Source: UBA1309 sp047605645
GTDB lineage: Bacteria; Bacteroidota; Bacteroidia; Bacteroidales; Dysgonomonadaceae
Length of the DNA: 64,000 nucleotides
Assembly (NCBI GenBank): GCA_047605645.1
Contig: JASGFJ010000017.1
Coordinates: forward strand, 1 to 64,000
Direction: 5' to 3'
Each line of letters starts with the position of its first letter. Position 1 is the first letter of the stretch. The position numbers were made by a program, and so were the translations under genes. Below, piece by piece: positions 26,248-33,853 of this stretch. The notes below the pieces were generated by a model. It was not told the origin of the DNA. It ran no database searches and saw only the letters and a program-made list of their open reading frames with translations.

Positions 26248-27051
26248 ATGATAAAAAAAAGCTTTTTGTTTATAGCCCTGATTTTCTTCAGCTCTTTTGT
26301 ATTTTCTCAATCGGAGCCGGCTTATAAGAAAGGAACATTTTATGCATTTTGGGGATGGAACAAAGATGCATATACCAATTCAACCATTCATTTCAAAGGA
26401 AACGACTATGATTTTACGCTTCATGATGTGAAAGCCTCCGATAAGCAAAACCGATGGAGCTATCACGATTATCTTCAACTGAACCGAATTACAATTCCTC
26501 AGACGAACTTTCGGTTGGGATATTTTATTAAAGACAACCTTGCTATTACCCTTGGGGTAGATCACATGAAGTATGTGATGGTTCAGGATCAAACAGTAGA
26601 TATTTCCGGGACAGTACGTTCTGCCTTTGAGTCGAAAGTGAATGCTGATAACACGATTAAGTTGACTGATGATTTCTTAAAGTTCGAGCATACCGATGGG
26701 CTCAATTACATTAACTCCGAAGTGGAATTTTATCGAAATTTGTATCAGAGGGGTATTTTAAAAATAAATGCACTTGCCGGCGGTGGCGCTGGAATCTTAT
26801 TGCCGAGAACGAATGCGACTTTGATGGGGCAGGAGAGACATGACGCATTTCATCTTTCAGGATTTGGGCTCAGTGCCAAATTGGGCGTAAATGCAGATTT
26901 GTGGGATTTATTCTTCTTGCGTGCAGAAGGCAAAGAAGGGTATATTAATATGCCGGACATACGGACGACCTATTCTAATAGCGACAAAGCGAAGCAGGCT
27001 TTCTTCTTTGCTCAATTTGTTTATGCTTTTGGCTTTCATCATAGTTTCTGA
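26248..27051 (+). CDS. Predicted outer-membrane beta-barrel protein, function unknown
   Basis: 267 residues. Signal peptide MIKKSFLFIALIFFSSFVFS then QSEPAYKKG. The body has alternating polar and aromatic strands (GTFYAFWGWNKDAY, TNFRLGYFIKDNLAITLGVD, GFGLSAKLGVNADLWDLFFL, FFFAQFVYAFGFHHSF) and ends in Phe, the classic final residue for BAM-assembled barrels. Length suggests 8-12 strands. I do not recognise a named family. It has no obvious operon partner; IS debris follows. Confidence 0.7.
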   Translation: MIKKSFLFIALIFFSSFVFSQSEPAYKKGTFYAFWGWNKDAYTNSTIHFKGNDYDFTLHDVKASDKQNRWSYHDYLQLNRITIPQTNFRLGYFIKDNLAITLGVDHMKYVMVQDQTVDISGTVRSAFESKVNADNTIKLTDDFLKFEHTDGLNYINSEVEFYRNLYQRGILKINALAGGGAGILLPRTNATLMGQERHDAFHLSGFGLSAKLGVNADLWDLFFLRAEGKEGYINMPDIRTTYSNSDKAKQAFFFAQFVYAFGFHHSF

Positions 27052-27175
27052 TATAGGTAATTAAAAAATTTACTTTTGCTTTTAGTCGATATACAAGCGC
27101 CAGCTATTTTTATATCGATTTCTTCTTTTCGTGCAGATGCCTTGTGGGGTAAGGAGATTCATATCGGAAGGCAGA

Positions 27176-27226
27176 AGCCTGCTCAATCTTCGATTCCGAA
27201 AAACGGAAAGAAAGAGCATGCAGGCT
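27176..27226. repeat. Imperfect long hairpin
   Basis: AGCCTGC (27176-27182) pairs with GCAGGCT (27220-27226), and inside it TTCCG (27194-27198) pairs with CGGAA (27204-27208). It is not followed by a T run, so a terminator is unlikely. It may be a structured RNA or part of a decayed element. Confidence 0.4.
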
Positions 27227-27270
27227 CTTATAGAATGGAATTACTCTGATCCATTATAATCCGTTTCATT

Positions 27271-27547
27271 GGTGTCTCATTAAAAAAAGCTGGTATTTGT
27301 AATGGATTTAAACTGATTCATGAGTCTATCCTCAATTTTATCTATATCACTGATTGATGGTTGTATATATCCCAAATCATTTATCTGTTTCTACCCTAAT
27401 GAGTATCTTTACAACACAAAAGTGGATAGAAATAGATAAAAAATGAAAGGTAAATGACGGGAACAAATGCAACGAGAGCTATTTCGCCCAATGCTCTCAT
27501 CTTTTATTGATCTTCCACACGAGTTGGTGCTGTTGAGAGAGTCATAA
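27271..27547 (+). mobile_element. Decayed insertion sequence, left part (IS5-like, DUF772-type transposase start)
   Basis: A GTGTCTCATT-type end at 27272-27281, shared with 9730, is followed about 170 bases later by a transposase-like N-terminus. From the ATG at 27443 the frame reads MKGK, a stop (27455), then REQ and MQRELFRPMLSSFIDLPHEL followed by VLLRES and a stop at 27545. The ELFRP(M/L)L..(F/I)I....ELVLL pattern resembles the N-terminal DUF772 segment of IS5-group transposases. The remainder of the transposase and the right end are missing. The family assignment is from recall. Confidence 0.45.
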
Positions 27548-27745
27548 GCCGGAATCTGACAAATACAAAAAATAATCTTCTCAAGAGAAGAGTGGTAAAT
27601 GTTTGATTTACAGCGTTTATGAGCCTTGTGCGAGATGCATTGCTAAAAGAATGCCTTATAAATCATAGAAAGTTGGTAATAAAACAGGATTGATTTTCAG
27701 CGGAAACCATGGAAAGAGGAATAAAATATCCCGGCTAACCGTATA

Positions 27746-27814
27746 GCCTCATATTCGACTATCGCGTAGTCCCATATTCGACTGTAGCATAGCCTCATAT
27801 TCGACCATCGAATA
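27746..27814. repeat. Three tandem 23-base repeats
   Basis: Units at 27746-27768, 27769-27791 and 27792-27814 share the core CATATTCGAC followed by a variable TATCGCGTA/TGTAGCATA/CATCGAATA tail. The 23-base period cannot keep a reading frame, so it is non-coding. There are no spacers, so it is not CRISPR. It lies 92 bases before the phosphopantetheinyl transferase gene. Confidence 0.8.
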
Positions 27815-27905
27815 AAAGGAAAGTGTTCTTTCTGTTGTTTTCTTTCAGAAAATATACTTTTTGTCTTATTTTTGTTGAAACAAAAAGAACGAGTTTTTTC
27901 GAACA

Positions 27906-28523
27906 ATGCTTTATCAAACAATCCATTTAGACAACGAAACTCAAATTCTGATTTGGAAAACTTCCGAATCGCATGATGAGTTGTTGCTGCATTTGAATCT
28001 GGAATTCCAACAGCTAAGGGAGCTGGATTCGGTACACTCTGAGAAAAGGCAGATGGAGAAACTGGCAACTCTTTGCTTGTTAGAGGAAGCATTTCCAGAT
28101 GGCTATAAACTGGAATATACCAACGAGAGAAAACCGCTGCTCCGGGATTCAAACAAATACATCAGTATTTCTCATACCGCCCATTGGGTGGTTTTAGCTG
28201 TTTCGGAGAGAAATATAGGAATAGATATTCAGCAAATAGACAGTCGGGTAAATAAAATCAGACAACGTTTTGTTCGGGCTGAGGAATATATCGATCCTGA
28301 ACATGAAACCTTACATCTTTTATTGCACTGGTCAGCCAAAGAAGCGGCGTATAAATGGCTGGGATTATCAGCAGTGGATTTAAAGGAACATTTGCAGGTA
28401 CTTCCTTTTCAGATCGAGGATTCCGGTGAATTTGAAATAAAAGAGACGAAAACAAAAGAAGAGAATCTCCTTCGTGCCCGATACGAAATCACTTCCGATT
28501 TTGTTTTGGTAACGGTCGGATAA
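27906..28523 (+). CDS. 4'-phosphopantetheinyl transferase superfamily protein
   Basis: 205 residues, in the Sfp/AcpT size class. The motifs are in order: ISISHT near 78-83, IGIDIQQID near 102-110 and HWSAKEAAYKWLGL near 140-153. The Asp and Glu residues bind magnesium. It moves phosphopantetheine from CoA to a carrier-protein serine; the ACP at 7174 is a plausible client. An EntD-like role is excluded only weakly. rmuC follows after 9 bases, so the two are likely cotranscribed. Confidence 0.85.
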   Translation: MLYQTIHLDNETQILIWKTSESHDELLLHLNLEFQQLRELDSVHSEKRQMEKLATLCLLEEAFPDGYKLEYTNERKPLLRDSNKYISISHTAHWVVLAVSERNIGIDIQQIDSRVNKIRQRFVRAEEYIDPEHETLHLLLHWSAKEAAYKWLGLSAVDLKEHLQVLPFQIEDSGEFEIKETKTKEENLLRARYEITSDFVLVTVG

Positions 28524-28532
28524 AAAAGAAAT

Positions 28533-29867
28533 ATGGAAATTGCTTTACTTGTACTAATTGTTGTGTTGTTGGCTGCTCATCTTTGGATAGGTGGTCGCGG
28601 AAATAATGGAAATGATTCCGATAAGCTGAAAGAAGAGCTTGTCCGGCTAAAAGCTGATATCGCACGCCTCGAGCCTGTGATGAGTCGTGAATTTTCGCTG
28701 ATAAGAGAGGAAAATCAGCGCTCGTTTCGTGATAATCGGGAGGAATTGTCCAAATCTCTGAAATCGTTTGAGGAACAATATGAACGATTGACGATTCAAT
28801 TTTCACAGTTGCAGAAAGAGAAATTCGAAGAACTTTTCCAAAAACAGGAGAACATACGCCGTGACACATCCGGCAATCTGAAAGAGATTAGAGAAACGGT
28901 CGAAGGTAAACTGATTCAACTTCAGGAAGGAAATGACCGCAAGCTGGAGGAAATGCGTAAAACGGTAGATGAAAAGCTGCAGGAAAGTGTGGAAAAACGA
29001 TTCAATGAATCCTTTAAGCTTATTAGTGAACGTCTGGAACAAGTGCATAAAGGCTTGGGGGAAATGCAGAGTCTGGCTGTCGGGGTGGGAGATCTGAAAA
29101 AAGTTCTCACCAATGTAAAGACGCGTGGTAATCTGGGTGAAATTCAGTTAGGTGCGATTCTTGAACAAGTACTTTCTCCGGAGCAATATGTGATGAATGC
29201 TGTTTGTAAGGAAAATAGTGCCGAGCGGGTAGAATTTGCTATCAAGCTACCCGGAAAGAATAATGAGGATAAGCCGGTGTTGCTGCCTGTCGATTCCAAA
29301 TTCCCGAACGAAGATTACCAACGCTTGCTGGATGCTTATGATATAGGCTTGGGCGGAGCCTCGAAAGAGATGGATGGTATTTTCCGTCAATTTGAAAATT
29401 CGGTCAAGAAGAATGCAAAAGATATACGCGACAAATATATCAATGCGCCCGTAACGACCGATTTTGGTATTATGTTTGTTCCGACAGAAGGCTTGTATGC
29501 TGAAATTCTGCGGCGTACCGGACTTTTTGAAACGTTGCAGCGCGACTATAAAGTAACAGTGGTAGGGCCTGCCAATCTGGTGGCATTTTTGAGTAGTCTT
29601 CAGATGGGCTTCAAAACACTGGCTATTGAAAAACGTTCCAGTGAAGTATGGCAGATTCTGGGGGCAGTAAAGACGGAGTTTGGTAACTTTGGTGAAGTGT
29701 TGTCACGTACAAAGAAGAAGCTTGAAGAAGCAACAAATGTGATTGACCGAGCTGGAGTGCGTACGCGCGCTATTGAACGCAAATTGCGTACCGTACAGGA
29801 ACTTCCGGCTGATGAAGCATCTTTGTTATTGGGGGAAGCTTCGTATTCTGAGGAAGAGGAAGTCTAA
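28533..29867 (+). CDS. rmuC: DNA recombination protein RmuC homologue
   Basis: 444 residues. One N-terminal membrane helix (IALLVLIVVLLAAHLWIG), a long coiled coil at about 28-170, then the RmuC nuclease-like domain: LKKVLTNVKTRGNLGEIQLG, LLPVDSKFPNEDYQRLLDAY, FGIMFVPTEGLYAEI and VVGPANLVAFLSSLQMGF. All family blocks are present. RmuC limits inversions at short inverted repeats; its mechanism is not fully known. It follows the phosphopantetheinyl transferase by 9 bases. Confidence 0.92.
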   Translation: MEIALLVLIVVLLAAHLWIGGRGNNGNDSDKLKEELVRLKADIARLEPVMSREFSLIREENQRSFRDNREELSKSLKSFEEQYERLTIQFSQLQKEKFEELFQKQENIRRDTSGNLKEIRETVEGKLIQLQEGNDRKLEEMRKTVDEKLQESVEKRFNESFKLISERLEQVHKGLGEMQSLAVGVGDLKKVLTNVKTRGNLGEIQLGAILEQVLSPEQYVMNAVCKENSAERVEFAIKLPGKNNEDKPVLLPVDSKFPNEDYQRLLDAYDIGLGGASKEMDGIFRQFENSVKKNAKDIRDKYINAPVTTDFGIMFVPTEGLYAEILRRTGLFETLQRDYKVTVVGPANLVAFLSSLQMGFKTLAIEKRSSEVWQILGAVKTEFGNFGEVLSRTKKKLEEATNVIDRAGVRTRAIERKLRTVQELPADEASLLLGEASYSEEEEV

Positions 29868-30053
29868 AGCGAAATAGTTTTTTGAGGATAGGATTCATCG
29901 CTGAATGCTGTTCCCAATTTATTTTGCTCAGGTTTCAGCTTTGTAAATGGGGTGTAGGACTAAAATAAAGTTGAGGAAGGAGGTCTTTTGTGATTTTTGC
30001 TTCATGTGGGTATGACAAAAACGTAGTCGTCAGATAAAATAAATCCGGATAGT

Positions 30054-30087
30054 TCTGGTGAAATCTAAAATCCTCTTTTTAACTTTG
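30054..30087 (+). promoter_or_regulatory. Candidate nadB promoter
   Basis: TAACTTTG (30080-30087) fits TAnnTTTG exactly. TCTG at 30054-30057 (one mismatch to TTTG) lies 22 bases upstream. The start codon is 24 bases further on. Confidence 0.5.
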
Positions 30088-30111
30088 CCCGCATAATTAC
30101 TTACTATCATC

Positions 30112-31677
30112 ATGAAACATAAATATGACTTCCTTATTCTCGGTTCGGGAATTGCCGGAATGAGCTTTGCTTTGAAGGTGGCTAAACACGGAAAAGTGGC
30201 TATCGTGTGTAAAAATTCTATTGAAGAAGCGAACACTTTCTATGCGCAGGGGGGAATTGCTTCGGTAACCAACCCTTGGGATAATTTTGAAAATCATATA
30301 AAAGATACGTTGATCGCGGGAGATGGCATCTGTGATCCGCGGGTCGTCGAAAAAGTGGTAAAAGAAGCTCCGGCGCAGATTAAAGAATTAATTAGTTGGG
30401 GGGTGAATTTTGATAAGGATGAAAAGGGTAATTTCGACTTGCATAAAGAAGGAGGACATTCTGATTTCCGGATTCTTCATCATAAAGATAATACCGGTGC
30501 AGAGATTCAGATGAGTCTTATACAGGCTGTTAAATCTCATCCGAACATTGATGTACTGGATCATCATTTTGCGATAGAAATTCTGACGCAGCATCATTTA
30601 GGACTGGATGTGACGCGTCATACTCCGGGAAAAGAATGCTATGGAGCTTATGTCTTGGATCAGAAGACAAATCATATAGAGGTGTATCTATCGAAAGTGA
30701 CTCTAATGGCTACAGGAGGAATTGGGTGTATTTACCAGACAACGACCAATCCATTGATTGCTACCGGAGATGGAATTGCTATGGTCTATCGTGCTAAAGG
30801 GGAGGTGCGGCACATGGAATTTGTGCAATTTCACCCAACTGCTCTGTATCATCCCGGTGACAGGCCTTCATTCCTGATAACAGAAGCGATGCGTGGATAT
30901 GGTGCTGTCTTGAAAACACGCGATGGCAAAGAATTTATGCACAAGTATGACGAACGTAAATCGCTTGCTCCACGTGATATTGTAGCCAGAGCTATTGATA
31001 CGGAAATGAAAAACCGTGGAGATGATTGTGTTTATCTGGATGTCCGCCACAAAGATGCGGAGGAAACAAAGAAACACTTTCCTACTATTTATGAAAAATG
31101 CCTTGGTTTGGGAATAGATATTACGAAAGATATGATTCCGGTTGCGCCTGCTGCTCACTATTTGTGCGGAGGGATTGCTGTCGATTTGGATGGCCAATCT
31201 ACGATTAAACGTTTGTATGCCAACGGAGAATGTGCCTGTACCGGATTGCATGGAGCCAACCGCCTTGCTTCTAATTCACTGATTGAGGCTGTTGTATATG
31301 CTGATGCTGCAGCCAGACATGCTATTGCTAATTTGCCGTATTATGATTTTGAAGAACGCATTCCCGATTGGGATGATGAAGGAACTTCTCTTCCTGAAGA
31401 AATGGTGCTCATTACTCAAAGTGAAAAAGAAGTCGGACAGATTATGTCGACATACGTTGGTATTGTCCGTTCTAATCTGAGATTGAAGCGTGCCTTCGAC
31501 CGTCTGGACATCCTATACGCAGAAACAGAAAACTTATTTCAACGTTCTGTCGTTTCCCGGGAAATATGTGAATTGAGAAATATTATTAATGTTGGATACC
31601 TTGTGATCCGCCAGGCAATGGAACGAAAAGAAAGCAGAGGTTTGCATAGTACGTTGGATTATCCGAAAAAAAACTAA
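30112..31677 (+). CDS. nadB: L-aspartate oxidase
   Basis: 521 residues. FLILGSGIAGMSFALKVA at the N-terminus is the dinucleotide-binding site for FAD. YAQGGIASV, GGHSDFRILHHKDNTG, HMEFVQFHPTALYHPG and CTGLHGANRLASNSLIEAVV are the conserved blocks shared with fumarate reductase flavoproteins, and EA.RGYGAVL is NadB-like. It oxidises aspartate to iminoaspartate, the first step of de novo NAD synthesis. nadA and nadC are not in the window. It is the last core gene before the pectin locus. Confidence 0.93.
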   Translation: MKHKYDFLILGSGIAGMSFALKVAKHGKVAIVCKNSIEEANTFYAQGGIASVTNPWDNFENHIKDTLIAGDGICDPRVVEKVVKEAPAQIKELISWGVNFDKDEKGNFDLHKEGGHSDFRILHHKDNTGAEIQMSLIQAVKSHPNIDVLDHHFAIEILTQHHLGLDVTRHTPGKECYGAYVLDQKTNHIEVYLSKVTLMATGGIGCIYQTTTNPLIATGDGIAMVYRAKGEVRHMEFVQFHPTALYHPGDRPSFLITEAMRGYGAVLKTRDGKEFMHKYDERKSLAPRDIVARAIDTEMKNRGDDCVYLDVRHKDAEETKKHFPTIYEKCLGLGIDITKDMIPVAPAAHYLCGGIAVDLDGQSTIKRLYANGECACTGLHGANRLASNSLIEAVVYADAAARHAIANLPYYDFEERIPDWDDEGTSLPEEMVLITQSEKEVGQIMSTYVGIVRSNLRLKRAFDRLDILYAETENLFQRSVVSREICELRNIINVGYLVIRQAMERKESRGLHSTLDYPKKN

Positions 31678-31707
31678 ATTATCCCCCCGGTGAATAAACC
31701 GGATAGA

Positions 31708-31716
31708 TAAACTTTG
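31708..31716 (+). promoter_or_regulatory. Possible promoter of the first GH28 gene
   Basis: TAAACTTTG resembles TAnnTTTG with one extra base and lies about 40 bases before the GH28 start codon and 30 bases after the nadB stop. It may separate the locus from nadB transcription. Confidence 0.3.
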
Positions 31717-31755
31717 TGTCCTGATAATATCTTAAATGGGGAATTAAAATCAAAA

Positions 31756-33072
31756 ATGTCTATGAAAAAAAATCTATGGAAACTGATATTCAGTTTCTCC
31801 TTTCTTATCGGGACAACGACTGCATCTGGCCAGGTAGAATATAAAGCTCCGGCACTCCCTTCCATCCAGAACAAGAATTTTAATATCATTGATTTTGGAG
31901 CCAAAAATGATAATAACACAGACAATGCTGTTGCGATTCAATCTGCGATTGATGCGGCAGCTAGAGAAGGTGGCGGGCATGTGATTATTCCTGCGGGAGA
32001 TTATCTTTCCGGGCCTCTGACCTTCAAAAATAATATTGACTTACACCTGGAAGCAAATGCGGTTCTTCGCCTTCTTCCCATTGAGCGATATCCCGGGGGA
32101 TTGCTTGCTGCAGACAATTTTATCAATGGGTACAACCTTCACGACGTTTCTCTTACCGGACAAGGAAAGATTGATGGACAAGGAAGTCCCTGGTGGCCAC
32201 ATTATAAAGAGAAAGGGGTGAAGCGCCCGATAATGATTAACCTGAAAGGGTGTGAGCGGGTGCTGGTTCAAGGCCTAACATTGGCTGATTCTCCTAAATT
32301 TCACATTGCAATCACTGCAGAGGATGTGACTGTGCAGGGAGTGACTGTGCGTGCTCCGGCATCGGACGATGCGAAGAACCCAAGCCATAATACAGATGCA
32401 TGCAATGTATCCGGACATCATATCCTGGTTGAAAATTGTGATATTAGTACCGGAGATGATAATTATACATGTGCCGGAAATACTTCGGATGTGATGATTC
32501 GAAATAACAAATATGGTTTCGGGCATGGGGTGTCTATCGGAAGCTATACCAGTGGGGGCGTGAAAAACTTTACAGTAGAAAATTGTACTTTTGATAATAC
32601 GGAAGCCGGCATCCGCGTGAAAACGGATCGGGATCGAGGCGGTGTTGTAGAGAATCTGGTTTACCGAAATCTGAAAATGAATAATGTCGGCATTCCGATC
32701 TTGCTGTATCAGTCTTATAATATCCCTGATAAGATGTATAGAAATCTTCAAAAGCTTACAGGAGATATTGCGCAGACTTACCCTTCACAACCTGTAGGGA
32801 AAACAACGCCTAAATATAGAAATATACTTTTCCAAAACATAGTGGCTACAGTCGTTGACGGTAAAAGAGCCGGATTGATTTGGGGATTACCGGAATCTCT
32901 TATCGAAAATATTGTATTCGAAAATGTGAATATTCGTGCTGCAAATTCTTTCGGGATTTACTTTTCTCAAGATGTGCAATTCAATAAATGTAAAATTATA
33001 ACGAAGGATGGTCTGAATCGCTTTGATATTTCTCAGTCATCTGTCACGATTAACGGGAAAAAAGTAAAATAG
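31756..33072 (+). CDS. Glycoside hydrolase family 28 (polygalacturonase-type)
   Basis: About 438 residues; ATG at 31756 or 31762, both giving a signal peptide that ends near ATASGQ-like TTASGQ. The protein is a right-handed beta-helix. GH28 motifs are visible: NTDACN, STGDDNY (GDD with the two catalytic Asp), GFGHGVSIGS (catalytic His) and GIRVKTDRDRGG (RIK-like RVK). It should hydrolyse alpha-1,4-galacturonan or rhamnogalacturonan from the periplasm or surface. It opens the pectin locus, about 780 bases before susC. Exo or endo action cannot be told. Confidence 0.9.
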   Translation: MSMKKNLWKLIFSFSFLIGTTTASGQVEYKAPALPSIQNKNFNIIDFGAKNDNNTDNAVAIQSAIDAAAREGGGHVIIPAGDYLSGPLTFKNNIDLHLEANAVLRLLPIERYPGGLLAADNFINGYNLHDVSLTGQGKIDGQGSPWWPHYKEKGVKRPIMINLKGCERVLVQGLTLADSPKFHIAITAEDVTVQGVTVRAPASDDAKNPSHNTDACNVSGHHILVENCDISTGDDNYTCAGNTSDVMIRNNKYGFGHGVSIGSYTSGGVKNFTVENCTFDNTEAGIRVKTDRDRGGVVENLVYRNLKMNNVGIPILLYQSYNIPDKMYRNLQKLTGDIAQTYPSQPVGKTTPKYRNILFQNIVATVVDGKRAGLIWGLPESLIENIVFENVNIRAANSFGIYFSQDVQFNKCKIITKDGLNRFDISQSSVTINGKKVK

Positions 33073-33088
33073 CCCGGTATTTCTTAAT

Positions 33089-33134
33089 CTGCATTACATT
33101 TTAATGGTTTTTGAACTATTAATGTGTAGTGCAG
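33089..33134 (+). terminator. Hairpin after the first GH28 gene
   Basis: CTGCATTACA (33089-33098) pairs with TGTAGTGCAG (33125-33134) apart from one mismatch. An inner TTAAT/ATTAA helix extends it. The tail is only moderately T-rich (TGTTTGTTTTGG). It is a probable terminator 17 bases after the stop. Confidence 0.45.
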
Positions 33135-33853
33135 ATGTTTGTTTTGGTTGCTTTTTGTTCTGCCTATTCCGATGTCTTGCTTTCATTCTGTTGCTGTGTG
33201 CTGATTCTATGCGTTTTTATGTCGTATTTAAAGTCTGTGAGAATCTTATATTTTGATTTGGAACTACCTCTTATGCGGAATTCTATATTTTAAACTAAAT
33301 AAGATTTCGCTTTTATGGCATTATCTGTAAATAAGAAGAAGTGTGCTTTGTAGACTAAGACTATATTTACGAATATCTATTCTTTATAAAATGAATTTTT
33401 CTGATAGATTTAAATACAATAACATCCTGAATTCAGTCCTCCTCCATTTGCCAGAAAGCTTATATATTTGTAATGCAGGAAAGATAAACATGAACATGAA
33501 CAATGAAGAAGACATTCTTTTTCCTCTTATTTTAGCCTCAAATAGAGATTACTCTGTTTTTAAGTGTAAGTTTCAGCTTATTCATTTATCTGAAATTGGT
33601 TGTTGTTGCAAATGAGCGTTTTTCGGTGTAAATGTCAATTTTCCCCCCTTTAAAGGCTAATTTGGCACCCTGAAATTCGATTATTTAGACGTAATCTTGT
33701 ACATGTAAAATTAACTCGATGAATATTCAATACCTAATAATAATGAAAAATAAAAAAAAACGACCAGACTTCAATGAATTCAAAAGTGAGTTTAGCAAAT
33801 ATGTTTTTATGTGTTTAATCAATTAAAAGTTAATTTATAAATCTTTTTTAACC
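33135..33853. other. Long upstream region of susC
   Basis: About 720 bases. It contains a perfect -7 element TATATTTG at 33463-33470, which would give a leader of about 375 bases, and a 41-codon frame from an ATG at 33490 to 33615 that may or may not be translated. No ECF-sigma or HTCS binding site can be recognised by eye. Confidence 0.4.
33463..33470 (+). promoter_or_regulatory. Candidate susC promoter, -7 element
   Basis: TATATTTG is an exact TAnnTTTG match. A TTTG at 33447-33450 is too close (12 bases) to be a normal -33. If used, transcription starts about 375 bases upstream of susC. Confidence 0.35.

Larger units (their letters stand above)
27052..27905. other. Long gene-free stretch with IS debris and repeats
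   Basis: Over 850 bases without an intact gene. It holds an imperfect hairpin (27176-27226), an IS-end-like repeat (27271), a transposase fragment (27443-27547) and a triple 23-base tandem repeat (27746-27814). It appears to be a site of past insertions. Confidence 0.5.

Noticed and set aside
27746..27814. CRISPR array
   Set aside because: Repeats are directly adjacent with no spacers, only three units, and no cas genes are present.
27697..28152. 151-residue minus-strand reading frame
   Set aside because: It runs through the 23-base tandem repeats and antisense to the phosphopantetheinyl transferase, whose motifs are clear on the plus strand.
33343..33615. 90-residue reading frame upstream of susC
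   Set aside because: Composition is not protein-like and a promoter element lies inside it; only the last 41 codons could be a leader peptide.
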